This document shows, in pieces, positions 9,491 to 20,274 of a stretch of 64,000 nt of DNA. The position numbers were made by a program, and so were the translations under genes. Source of the DNA: Pohlia nutans. Lineage: Eukaryota; Streptophyta; Bryopsida; Bryales; Mniaceae. The notes under the pieces are model-generated. The model had not been told where the DNA came from. It was given only the letters and a program-made list of their open reading frames with translations, and did no database searches. The stretch is from contig CM040106.1 in assembly GCA_022496805.1 (NCBI GenBank), positions 4,402,001-4,466,000 on the forward strand, written 5' to 3'. Numbering within the stretch: position 1 is the stretch's first letter; each line of letters begins with the position of its first letter.

Positions 9491-11866
9491 TCAACCGTGA
9501 TGAGTATCAATCGGCCACTTGCCTTTCTCATAAATTCTCCTTGACATGATATTTATTTCAGAGCCATGGTCCACAAGTGCCAAGATAGAATCATCCAACT
9601 CACCAAGTCTCACTCGTGTCTCCGTAGTGGCCCTTGCCCAAAATGGTTGATAATAATTCAACTTTCCTCCTCTTTCACGATCAATTTCATCAACAATTCC
9701 ACAATCAAAGACATTTGCCTCCACCTCAAATCTTTCTTCATATGCCACCTCAGTAGTCATTCCATCCACCATTTCTTTTCCCTCATCTTGAGTTAGTATG
9801 GAATGGGCTTCTTTCTTTGAGCTCTTCACTTCCATCAACTCATATCCCTTCATGCTCAAACCTTCAATAGAATGCTCAGTTTTGGTAACATCTCTTTTGA
9901 TGTCAATCATACATTCTGCAGCAAACATCTTCAAAATATCATCTTCTTCTTCATCAGTAAGATAATCCTTTATCTCTTCAGTTTGATCTTTCTGCTCTTC
10001 TAATGCCTCGATATTCATGTTCATAATCTTCTCTTCATCACCCTTCGCATCACACATCATATTAAATACTTGCCCGATTTCAATCTCCTCATCCTTTGTC
10101 ATATGAGTATCCAATGCATGCATCATGACTGTCTCAGCTGTCATTTGCCTTTTTCTCTTGATAACATCAATGATAAGGTCATGAAAATCTTTCTTGGCAA
10201 TACCAAGAGCCTCTCTCAATGTAAACTCAATCTTGGCATCCAAAACCCTCTCCTCCAATATCCCCTTCATGTCAATAGAAGTCTCGATATCAGATTGAAG
10301 CTTGTAAGCTGGCCCTTTAGTTTTACCTTTGCCAGAATCTTCCTTCTCTTTGCCCTTCTTGCTGGTGCTTGAATCTTCCCATATCTTCTCTGGAAGTGGT
10401 GCATCTCCAGGATGATTAATAGAAGGTGATTTCTCAGGCCTTTGGCGTGTGTGAAAACCAGGTCCATCACCCTTTGCAGCGTCTTTAAGCCCTTGATTTT
10501 TCTTCTTTAATGTTGGCTCATCAGCATCATCTTCTTCTGCAGGTCTACCCCGTTTTACTTCAACAGATGCATCATGATTCTCAATGTCATTTTGCACCTC
10601 ACCCAAAAATGCTTTGATGCTAACTGCATCAACAGGATCCTCCCAACCGGTTGCCTTTCTGATAGCTTGTGCTCCTCTAATCATAATCTCTCTTGCTGGA
10701 GTAGAAGAGGCCTCAATAGTATGATGGTCCACCTCAATATGATATGACTCAACTCCCTTAGCACGCAAAGCACTCGACTTCCCCCTCTTCTCATCCATTA
10801 TTTTCTTCATTCCACCTTTGCCAAAATTAGTGTCCATAGGCAGGTCAGTGGATGCATCACGAATCCTCCCATCCTTGAAAGAAACTATACCTTCTTTAAG
10901 TGCACCATCATAATCAGTGCAACCACGAAGAGTGTGGTCTATGACATCACACCAGATGCATCTCTTCACAAATGACTTTGCACCATCTGATGATTGAGAA
11001 GAACTTGCTCCTCGTGCCTTCTTCAATTCACTCATCTCCACCCTCAAATCTCTGATACCTTTGATAAGCTCTTCAATACTGTCTTCTTCAACTCTCTTGC
11101 TTGTTTTTGATGTCTCACCAAGAGTTGTAGGAGCCAATGATAATTTTGGAGCCCTTGGAACCATCATGGGGTTTGCATCAGTCCGTGAAATAATACCTCT
11201 AGACCTCACCCGTCGTTGTTTGGCCACAAGAGTCACCGTTTCTTCCACCCTCCTCCAATCATTAGTAAAACCACCTTCAGTGGTCCTATCTCCAAGAAGC
11301 AAGAGGAGTCTATCCTCTAATGCATCATCGGCTGCCTGCAAAAACATCTCTGCCTTTCTTGTATCAAGAAGGCGCCTTTCTGCTAAAGGCAACTGATTAT
11401 ATTTCTTCTCAAATTCTCTGAGCAGCTCATTTGGGCCCATATCATTCCCGGGTTGTTGCTCCACCCAATCAAGGAAAGACCTCTTAGTCATCCTCTCCGT
11501 ATCTTCATCAAAATACTCATCCCTCAATCTCTCATCAAATGTGGCCCATGAAGTCACATACACATCTTCCCGAATTTCTTGCACCCTCTCACGAATTTCG
11601 GGAACCACAGCCAAGTCAAAAGTCAACATCATACGATCCTCAGATACTTGATGCACTTCCATTTCACAAACATATACCCTCAAAAAGTTTGTGATATTCT
11701 TCCCATCAAATCTCCCAATTTTGTCCACAACACCCTTCAATGCTTTGGTAGCCTCATGCCCACCAGAGTTTGCTCTATGATGCTCCATATACAGGGCCAA
11801 TGCCCCCAAAATATTCTCCATATTCATTTGGCCCCCTCCGGAAGCCCCATCATGATCCCCCGTCAT
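9491..11866 (-). CDS. gag: Gag polyprotein with N-terminal half of protease
   Basis: Open frame of 791 residues starting 52 bp inside the 5' LTR boundary, which is the normal distance for gag. The first 250 residues form a helical retrotransposon-gag domain (block ITNFLRVYVCEMEVHQ). Near residues 305-320 lies a CCHC zinc knuckle, C-X2-C-X4-H-X4-C (CIWCDVIDHTLRGC), which binds RNA in the particle. A long Lys/Glu/Asp-rich linker follows. The last 40 residues begin the aspartic protease with the DHGSE active site. The TGA ending the frame is probably a nonsense mutation, so the natural product would run on into protease. The gag part itself looks intact and could form particles. Confidence 0.9.
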   Translation of the reverse strand: MTGDHDGASGGGQMNMENILGALALYMEHHRANSGGHEATKALKGVVDKIGRFDGKNITNFLRVYVCEMEVHQVSEDRMMLTFDLAVVPEIRERVQEIREDVYVTSWATFDERLRDEYFDEDTERMTKRSFLDWVEQQPGNDMGPNELLREFEKKYNQLPLAERRLLDTRKAEMFLQAADDALEDRLLLLLGDRTTEGGFTNDWRRVEETVTLVAKQRRVRSRGIISRTDANPMMVPRAPKLSLAPTTLGETSKTSKRVEEDSIEELIKGIRDLRVEMSELKKARGASSSQSSDGAKSFVKRCIWCDVIDHTLRGCTDYDGALKEGIVSFKDGRIRDASTDLPMDTNFGKGGMKKIMDEKRGKSSALRAKGVESYHIEVDHHTIEASSTPAREIMIRGAQAIRKATGWEDPVDAVSIKAFLGEVQNDIENHDASVEVKRGRPAEEDDADEPTLKKKNQGLKDAAKGDGPGFHTRQRPEKSPSINHPGDAPLPEKIWEDSSTSKKGKEKEDSGKGKTKGPAYKLQSDIETSIDMKGILEERVLDAKIEFTLREALGIAKKDFHDLIIDVIKRKRQMTAETVMMHALDTHMTKDEEIEIGQVFNMMCDAKGDEEKIMNMNIEALEEQKDQTEEIKDYLTDEEEDDILKMFAAECMIDIKRDVTKTEHSIEGLSMKGYELMEVKSSKKEAHSILTQDEGKEMVDGMTTEVAYEERFEVEANVFDCGIVDEIDRERGGKLNYYQPFWARATTETRVRLGELDDSILALVDHGSEINIMSRRIYEKGKWPIDTHHG

Positions 11867-11897
11867 TCTTTAACTAAAACTAATTGCCCCAAAGCGT

Positions 11898-11915
11898 CTC
11901 TCAGTGGAAGCACCA
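11898..11915 (-). promoter_or_regulatory. tRNA primer binding site
   Basis: On the minus strand it reads TGGTGCTTCCACTGAGAG, two bases inside the 5' LTR. TGG pairs with the CCA end of a tRNA. The remaining bases would pair with an acceptor strand TGGAAGC plus discriminator A. This is not the initiator-Met site used by most plant elements. From memory it fits plant tRNA-Thr, but I could not check this. Confidence 0.75.
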
Positions 11916-11917
11916 TA

Positions 11918-13252
11918 TGTCGGGTAGAGAGGGTTTTGCTCTGGGAAAACGCGGGGTTTCTAGCTGCAACTAGTTTGAATTCAAGGTATGGGGAAATATG
12001 ATAGTGTAATTTATTGTTTATACCATTAAAAACCCAAATCTATGTTTTATTTTGCAAAATAGCAAACCGTGTAAAGGCTTAAACCTTTAAAAACACTGTC
12101 AGCATTCAAATGAATGCCACAGACACATACTTGCTCCAAATCAAGTGTGCTATAACTTTCTGGAAAGCTAACACAAAGCTACACAATCTGTAAAAATTTC
12201 AAGAGAAAATGATTTACCATTCAATATTTATAGCGTGCTGAAGTTGAGACTCCAAATATTCACGGCAGCTGTACATCTCTCCACTTCGGGACGCATATCA
12301 TCTTCATAAAAGCTCCAAATACATGATGCCATAATGCTTTAGAAAGCTAACATCACCATCTACGTTGCCTGTAAATCTTAGCTTAAAATATCATACTGTC
12401 CGTTTTCTATACTTCGTCAAAAATGGAACTTCTATATTGAGCGGCAGTTTCACACCCTCAAACTTCTACAAGAATAACTTTCACGTCCTAACTCCAAAAC
12501 AAGAGTTTAATAGTTTTTTAGAAAGCTATCAACATAACACATGTGCTCACAAAATTTCAAAACTAATCGATCATTATACAAATTTCTACAAGAGTTTAAA
12601 GCGACTGCCTTTGAATTTCGACGGCACTAAACCCTCTTTCACTTCTCAAGGCATAACTTTCTCATACTAACTCCAAATGACAAGCGCCACACACCATTGG
12701 AATCACAACAAGAAGAGGAACGTGCTCTCAAAACTTCATTGAAATCCGAGCTATACACAGTAAGTCACTTGTCCTCAAACACACGGCACAAAACTAAAAA
12801 ACTAAAACATGAACACAAGAAGAATGAGGTTCGGGAGAAGAAGGCCCCCCTTATCAAGCCACAAGGGGGAACACATCAGCCCATACCTAGCCACATGGGC
12901 ACCCTAAAACTAATTGGGTGACCCAAAAGTCTCCCATACCTCTATCCATTCGCTTATTTTAATGATAAACTCACAAAAAACTAAAAGAAAGGTAAAACAA
13001 TCTTCACCTTTCTTTTCAACAACTATCAAAACTCAAATTAAATATCAAAACTCATTCTAAGAAGATAAATGTAAAGTTTGACTCTTATTAGTCAAAACAC
13101 AAGGCAATTAAAACCTTGTAGAGATTATGAATCAATTCATAATCTTTCTCAAATATTCCCTATTCATTTCTTCTTTAAATGAGATATCTTAAAACTCATC
13201 AAAATAACAATACTATAAGTTTTTACACTATATGCGCATTTGCATCGCAACA
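11918..13252 (-). repeat. 5' LTR (right in window), promoter of the retrotransposon
   Basis: 1,335 bp, beginning TGTCGGGTAG and ending CGCAACA. It should contain the element's promoter and polyadenylation signals. Only one difference from the other LTR was seen, so the insertion is very recent. Confidence 0.95.
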
Positions 13253-13600
13253 CCGGGCAGAGTAGGGTTGGATAAACCACCAATCCGGACGGAAACCGGA
13301 TCTAGTTACAACCGGATCTAGTCACAACCGGATCAGTCAGTAGATGAAGATCCGGTTTAGTACGGAAAGAGGAAGTTAGCTGGTGAGAGCAAGAAAGAAA
13401 TCACCAGTCCGGATCAATCTCCGAAAACCTCTCACTTCACAGAGGCTCCGCGGAACGATAACTCGGAAATCACCTCTACGAGCATTCTTAGTACGAAAAA
13501 GTGCGCTCTAGGGGAATATCCGGTATCACGTGCTACGACAATGAAGACGTTGATGCAGGTGTTGTTGCGTTCCCATTAGGAATTGTCGTAGAGGTTGGGC
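13253..13600 (+). other. Continuation of the CCGG-rich element after the nested insertion
   Basis: Sequence rich in CCGGAT and AACCGGAT resumes directly after the target duplication and resembles 3.3-4.2 kb in composition. It includes a short direct repeat (AACCGGATCTAGT twice near 13310). No reading frame is convincing. The right edge is not marked by a repeat I can recognise; composition changes near 13.6 kb. Confidence 0.45.
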
Positions 13601-14342
13601 AACACTGGTGTGCTCCCTTCTCCATCTCGATCTTTGACAGGCCTGATCTGGCTTCTTAGCTTGTCGTACATAGTTGTAGAGAACCTAGTGTGGTCACCTT
13701 CTTCTCTAAACTTTGGTTACCAATGGAGGATTCTTGACGCATTTCGGTACCATAAATTTCTCCAGTTTCTTACTTTTGAATGCTTTGGTAGAGTGTAGGA
13801 CTTGCTAAGGCATGATGAACAAGCCAGGTAGGGCTCATTTAGACAAGCCATGAGCTTCCTTGCATGCAGGTCAAAGGTTCTATGCTATCCGATGGCCCAA
13901 TCAGTGATAACTCTAGTAGAGAATTGAAGAGATGGTAGTTCAAGTGGCAATTCTGAATCTAGTAAGGAGTTGATTGTTGTGAGGAGTGTGTAAGAATGCA
14001 ATGAATTGACTCTTGAAACGCCCGCATTAGTACTAGTGTGATTTTGGCATTGTTGAAGTAGAACAAGGGTGATGAAGACAACTGGGTGTCTGTCTGTTAG
14101 GATGTAGTTTCTAAACTATGTTTGTCCTTAAGTTTGCAGTTGGAAATTGGCTACATGAGTACCCATGTCATGTAAATGGGCGGCCAGAGTGCTTCAATTC
14201 GCCACTGGAGTTTTACAGATTTGATGACGTCATTTTACTTTTGTCAAAGTTGTGTCTTTGAATGCTGCCCTCACTTACCACTGTTCCTTGTGTGAGGTCC
14301 TTCAGCTGAATGGCCTTGTAAGGTTGATTGGGGACACATGTA

Positions 14343-14420
14343 GTATCGGGAACCTCACCTCGGCAAATGTACCCCCTGGCTACATTCTACAAGAAGTAAT
14401 GCACAGGAGGTTCCCGATAC
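14343..14420. repeat. 14-bp perfect inverted repeat (hairpin)
   Basis: GTATCGGGAACCTC at 14343-14356 is the exact reverse complement of 14407-14420, with a 50-base loop. It may be a small foldback element or transcript hairpin. No target duplication was identified. Confidence 0.6.
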
Positions 14421-14441
14421 AACATTCTACCCGGTTGATTG

Positions 14442-14821
14442 TCCTAAAACCACCAACTTAAGCAATATGACCTATTTTTGGCAATGCTTAATTCGAAAAA
14501 AGAATATGACCGCATTCAAAATAGGTTTTGATGAGGATTGCAAAAATTTGCAACATGTAATCTGCATTTGTGAATTTTGTACAATATTCCAAAGTGGAAA
14601 GTAACTTGTGACCCAAATTAAACCTCTAGGTTTTCCCATGTCCACACCATGTGGTACTAACTTTCACTCATAATGATACCCAAAATCACCAACTATTTCT
14701 TCGCAATGCTTGGCGTGCCATTGGTCTACTTGAATAGTGAATTGGTGGTTTTGGGTCTCAACTGCGGTGGCCCAAAAAAAGTCTACATGTCATAATTCAA
14801 GGAGGTGGTGGTTTTAGGACA
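14442..14821. repeat. MITE-like unit with inverted ends
   Basis: TGTCCTAAAACCACCA at the left is matched by TGGTGGTTTTAGGACA at the right, about 380 bp apart. A second inner pair (ACCCAAAATCACCAA and a TTGGTGGTTTTGGGT-like block near 14750) lies within. This nested layout fits a foldback MITE. The superfamily is unclear. Confidence 0.4.
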
Positions 14822-15080
14822 TCCTACCTTAACTGCATTGTTATTCCTGGCAATGCTCGAGTCAGCAACTTGTCATAACATTCAGTAGCCTTCGAAAATG
14901 GTGCCTTTAAGTTTCATCCACCTTTATATATGGAGTGACTAGTGATTTGTTGAATTGTGAATAAACCGAATAAACAATTACAAAACATTGTTGAATTGTA
15001 ATTGAATGAGTGCTTTCAATGACTGTTTACCATGGTTGATTGCTCTTGCTTAACACCACGTGCCCCTATAGCTATTGATT

Positions 15081-15143
15081 TGATGTGGAATATCCCACAT
15101 CATTTCATTAGGAGGGTGAATTGATGTGGGATATTCCACATCA
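15081..15143. repeat. Perfect 22-bp inverted repeat, each arm itself near-palindromic
   Basis: 15081-15102 and 15122-15143 are exact reverse complements, 19 bases apart. Each arm is built around GATGTGG...CCACATC, so the sequence can fold in several ways. Function unknown. Confidence 0.7.
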
Positions 15144-17020
15144 TTCTGTTGGAAGGCAGCATTTAGAAAGGCTACCATATGTCATGGTTGGCTGTAGCAG
15201 AGAATTTTCTATTTAGCATGGCTGTCATACCGTGATTTTACAAGCCACCGTTCGTGCCCTTCTCCCACCTCTGCATGCTACCCATTAGCCCACTAAAATG
15301 AACTCATGATTGTTCAACATACATTAGTCTCATCCAATACCACAGAGGGCCTCTGCAGACATTTTCCTCTTCAATTTTTTTGTTACACACATCAAAAGAG
15401 CTTACACCTTGCACCAGATAGATAGCAACACATAACTCCATTGCCTACCCATTTTTTTTTTCAAAACTTGATTTTTTTATATTTCTGACCAGGGGCAGCC
15501 GATCAAAAGCAGGCAAACGATCAAAAAATGGTCATTTTAGCGTTTAAGGGTTAACCCCTAAACGTACCAACCCTTCAAGAGGTGGAAATCTGGCAGAAAA
15601 AGAGGAGTTACAGAATGGCGTCCGTGGACGTGATTTCATAAATTTTGGATGATGAATCCATAAGATCTTGCTGGTTATTACCTTATGTTGTGTTAGTGAA
15701 AATTTGAGCAAAAAATGTATGTTGAATTAAAAGATCATAGTGTTTGACCATAGAAATTGTGACATTGACTAAGGCGGGTAGTTTATATTCCGCAACTTTG
15801 AACACAGATTACAAGCGCGATAAATTTTCAAAAAAATTGTTAGAACTTGCATAGCCTTGAAGACATCGCAGGCTATCAAAAATGCCAAAAAGATCATAAA
15901 AACCTTAGAAATATGCATAAAATTCAGCCTTGCAAACATGGAAGCTGCAAAACTAGCTAGAATTGAAGATTTTGCAAAAAAGAAATCTCACTTGCAATAA
16001 CTCAATAAAGAAGGTATGGATAGCTAATCCAAGTTCGTGGTTTGAAAGATATGACAGAAATGATCCAAATTAAAGCATAGTATTGAAGATTATCATGTAC
16101 ATACAACAGGATCTTTTGCAAAAGAGTGTGTTTTAGCTGCCGGCAGTTGGGCAGCTCCTGAACACATCGAAGGTCCCAAGTAGGGCAGATTTTGAAGGTA
16201 GGGCAACCGCGCCTGAAGAGCCTCTGCAACTTGCCCGACAAAAAAAGAAAAAAGAAAAAAAAGTGGCGGGAGTGGCGCACATGTGCGGCCCTTCCGGCTG
16301 TTCAACTGACACGGAAGTTCAAACCCTGATGACACTGTAACTGCCGCCGTAGTCTTGTGCACGAGCTGCTTTCTTGGCTTTGAATACCTACTGTGCATGC
16401 TTATGGATTGCAGACGTGCGCCTTCCTACTCTACAAGCAACGACCGTTGTTGCCGAGAGATATACCCGGGCCGAATGCTGCCGTTGCAAACACATCCGCC
16501 CGCACTTTAGTTCAAATCGCAACATCATGAACCAAACACAACGCGACCTTCGTCTTTCACTCCTTCACTTCAGAGACAGCATAACAGCAGCACTAGCAGG
16601 ACAGATCTTCCGGCCTTCACTTCAGAGACAGCAAAAAAGTAGCACTAGCAGGACAAAACCTCCGGCCTTCACTTCACAAATAACAAAAAACCAGCACTAG
16701 CAGGATAAATCCTCCGTCCTTCACTTCACAGAGAACAAGAAAACAACAAAAATATGACGGATCTTGGGCCGTTCACATTACATTGATAGAGCAAAAGCCA
16801 ACGAAAGGCAGCCAGATACTGCGAGTTACATATGAGATTGATCGAGGAAAAAACCAAAGCTAGCTTTGACGAAAGTGGAGGCCATGAATAAACAAAGCTC
16901 TGGCATGCTTGTTGGAGTTTGTGCTATACAACAACAGCCGGTGAGCAAGAGTTGATGAGCAATTTCAGGGCGGTCAGAGAAGTGTTACCAATTTTAGTTG
17001 CTTCAACAGGTGTGGACCCG

Positions 17021-18004
17021 TGTCACTGAGGCGCGGAAATGCAGACCGGCTCAGTTGCCGGCTCAGGCGATCTGAGCCCTCCCCTGCTTCTTGGCGATCC
17101 AACAATGTTCATCATCCGAGCTGGCAATTGGGAGTAAGGTCAGCCTGGCTTCGGGCACACAGTTCCACACACTCACGAAAATTTGGGACTCGGGCTTTCT
17201 GACACTTTCTGGCTAGCATGTCGGGAACGCGGATGAATGGGAACTATGGGAACGTGCAAGGGGTTGAGGCCTTGAGGGCATTGTTGAAGGCCATTGGCCA
17301 GGGCCTATAAGTTATTCCATTCATTTCTCTGTTTTGAAGGCCCACTGCAATACACCAGGCTCAGGCTCATTGTGTTTTTGTTTTCATCTTCCGATCTACT
17401 TTGTATCCAAATTTCAAGCACGCAGTCAAGCTTTCAAATTAAAATTAAAACATGTTTCGAAAAGACTTGGGACAAAACCAACAAATTTTCATGACTGTTT
17501 AGTTTTATTTATTTTTGTTCTTCCATATACATGTTTACCAAAAGTTCTTACTCTTAGTCAATATCTAATACACTTTTTGGCAATTTTTGTTTTGCAAATT
17601 TGGGGCCTCCGACCTCAAATCATCCAAAGGGGACCTACTTTGGAATAAAAAACCATAGGAGGAGGGGGTGGTTTTTTTAGATGGATCCCTATAGGGAACA
17701 AAAAAGGGGAAAAATTTGTCTCTATGCATTAACCCTTTGACAATGCCCTCAAGGCCTCAACCCCTTGCACGTTCCCATAGTTCCCATTCATCCGCGTTCC
17801 CGACATGTGAGCCAGAAAGTGTTAGAAAGCTCGAGTCCCAAATTTTCGTGAGTGTGTGGAACAGTGTGCCCGAAGCCAGGCTGACTTTACTCCCAATTGT
17901 CAGCTCGGATGATGAACATCGTTGGATCGCCAAGAAGCAGGGGAGGGCTTAGATCGCCCGAGCCGGCAACTGGGTCGGTCTGCATTTCCGCGCCTCAGTG
18001 ACGC
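17021..18004. repeat. Large inverted repeat, two arms of about 270 bp with a 440-bp spacer
   Basis: The left arm 17021-17291 and right arm 17735-18004 are reverse complements with only scattered mismatches. They share for example ATGAATGGGAACTATGGGAA and its complement. The inner end of the right arm is TTAACCCTTTGACAATG (from 17729), which looks like a piggyBac terminus, and the left arm carries its degenerate counterpart. A transcript across this region would form a long hairpin. It may be two opposed copies of one element end. Confidence 0.85.
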
Positions 18005-18759
18005 GGGGTGTCGACCCTATACAATCCTCCAAATGCTATGAAGTTCAAAAGTTCACAAACATGATGAAGTCCGTGCCACTGATCTTTGCACCGTCCACAC
18101 AAAATGTATAATCTCGTCATGAGGATTTATTATGTTCATTCATTCCCTTGTTTAGCACGTTTCAATTGGCACGTTCAAGAATTGCAAACCCTAAATTAGC
18201 TGTAAATTAAAGCGCAATGGCAACTCCTAACATTCATATTGCACATACATTAGAGTTAACCGAAAAGTCAGCTCAAAGAGGAAAGTTTTAGCAAACTCGT
18301 CTTAAATTCCTCACGAACTCATATTGAAATATAAATAGACCAAAAACAAGTTCATAATGAGTTGGGAGACAATCTAAAGCAAGCTACTGTCTTTATTCTC
18401 CACACCTCGCAATGACTCCCAGACCTTCTACCAAAGCTCCAAGCCCATGGCCCACAAAGGGACAAGCTATGACACAACACTATTCAACCCAAGTATAGCT
18501 CAAAAGAGAGGTTAGAAGTAGAGCAAAAAGGGAGGTTCGATGGGCTTCTTTTCGGTTAATTGTATTGAATCATTGTTTTCTGTCTAAATCAATAATTCCA
18601 ACATGCAATGAATTTTCATATGCTTCTATTGTTGTACTACCTGGACACACTAACAGTACATGAATCATGAGAATAGACCGAACTTGTAATCACGAGAATA
18701 GACCGAACTTGCAATCACGAGGTTTATCAAAAAAAATTCACGTATCCGGACTCACTGTT

Positions 18760-20274
18760 TCACCTGAGTAAAGGGTAATGAGTCTTAGAATAACAATTCC
18801 CATGATGTAAAAATGCCCCACCACATGCTACGCACAAATATTGTGCACGAGGCTTTTGTCCACAATACTTACATAGTCGTTGCTTATTAGTCTTCACAAG
18901 CATGTGCAAAGCCGGTGTAGCTAAATTCCATTTTGATACACAACCTCACCAGACCCACCACTGTTCAGAAATCTTCTTAGCTAAACACTCTTGGAAACTC
19001 AGATGATCTTGCGCTCTTTGTCCAAGTTTTTGGCATAATTTCTTATAAAAGACATGGAAATTCCCAACGGTTGTATCCAACAAGAAAAATAGCAATCGAT
19101 GCCACCATTTATGTGACCGAACTTGACATGCATAAGAAGTTCGAATTAGATCAGCAACGTCAACGCCCCTCATCCAGCATTTCTCCGTGGCACAATCATA
19201 GGCGTCGAACCAATAGGTACGATGAATGGTGCATGAGAGGACAAGAGAAGTACCGGTTTTTGGCACACCATACCACACAAGATAGTTTTTTGCTGGTGTG
19301 CATTCGCCAATCAATCGTTCCTTGCACTTCTTTCGTCCACAACTTTGTATTGGCTAGAACTAACAGCAAGCCATTGCGATTTGTACGAATCATGCCAATC
19401 CCGAACGTACCTTTTACTGCCATGTTGACTAGCAATTTTGGGCTCGTGAAAAAGTTGTCAGTCAATACGACATAACCACGATGATGGAGTTCTTCCAGTA
19501 ACTTCATAACAACTGCATATCCTATCTTTGCTTCGCCGGGACTACTACTTCGCACCGTTCCTTTCAATTCGGACCCCGTGTACACGTCCCAAGTATAGAC
19601 ATATTTAGTTGATGCATCTGCAAGGCACCAAATTTTTATACCCCATTTTGTAGGTTTTTTGGGAAGGTATTGTCGGATAGGGCATTACTTTCCCTTGTAA
19701 CCTACCATAACTTCATCCACAATCACCATTTGATGCAAATGTCAATGTGCAATGCATTGCTTACGTATCTCATTCATGATCCAACGGACTTTCCGAACTT
19801 TGTCAGGATCATGGCCACCACGTAATCGACGTTGCTGTTCAATTGTGTTAACCGGGATGCGAATGCATCTAGTAATATCTTCATACCATTTTCTGCTCAT
19901 CATTAAGGATATAAAAGGACAATACATTGTTGCATCGGTGTTCTTCCAATATAGGCGATGGTTTAGGCGCTTATTGATACCCATCAATAGATTGACTCCA
20001 AAGAATGCCAATAATTCAAAAACCTCCAATCGCCATCAATTTTTGCCACCCCTTGTCAGACTCATATCCGGTGCAGAATTTATGCGCGAACCATGTCCAT
20101 CAACAGTTCCTCTTGAGTTTTGGTTGCTTGTAACCGGCCTGTGTGCTTCCATGGTAAGATTCGCACCGTACCCATGTGCATCCACTCCCTGGTAGTAATT
20201 GTGCAATACATGAGATTTCTTCTCAATGTTTCAAAGGGACCGACAATGGGCATTACAACATGTGAAAGTGACAA
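18760..20274 (-). pseudogene. PiggyBac-type transposase (DDE_Tnp_1_7), decayed
   Basis: Read on the minus strand, successive blocks match the piggyBac transposase in order. A domain with LLMGINKRLNH, DYW-like RLYWKNTDA and DPDKVRKVRWIMNEI comes first (20029-19742). The first catalytic Asp follows in VIVDEVMVGYKGK, then YLPKKPTKWGIK. The second Asp is in VLTDNFFTS (about 19480), then IRTNRNGL. The third is in RGVDVADLIR (about 19160). A C-terminal cysteine-rich zinc ribbon (CKYCGQKPRAQYLCVACGG) ends at 18760. Stops occur near 19742 and 19689, and a frameshift near 19265 separates the second and third Asp blocks. All three catalytic Asp codons survive. The full N-terminus is not in this block. 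Confidence 0.85.

Larger units (their letters stand above)
4227..13252 (-). mobile_element. Ty3/gypsy LTR retrotransposon, complete, young, internally mutated
   Basis: The element is 9,026 bp and is transcribed from the right LTR towards the left. The two 1,335-bp LTRs (TGT...ACA) are the same length and differ at one position I could find (G at 5558, A at 13249). The order from its 5' end is LTR, primer binding site, gag with zinc knuckle, aspartic protease, reverse transcriptase, RNase H, integrase, polypurine tract, LTR. Reverse transcriptase and RNase H before integrase defines Ty3/gypsy. The integrase tail has a GPY/F-type module, and I see no chromodomain. It carries a stop in the protease, a one-base frameshift in the reverse transcriptase and a stop in the integrase, so this copy could not express a full polyprotein unless these are bypassed. 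It is nested in the older gag-like element. Confidence 0.95.
13601..15550. other. Intergenic, with small inverted repeats
   Basis: No coding region is supported. The stretch holds three separate small inverted repeats listed on their own, and AT-rich sequence between them. Confidence 0.5.
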
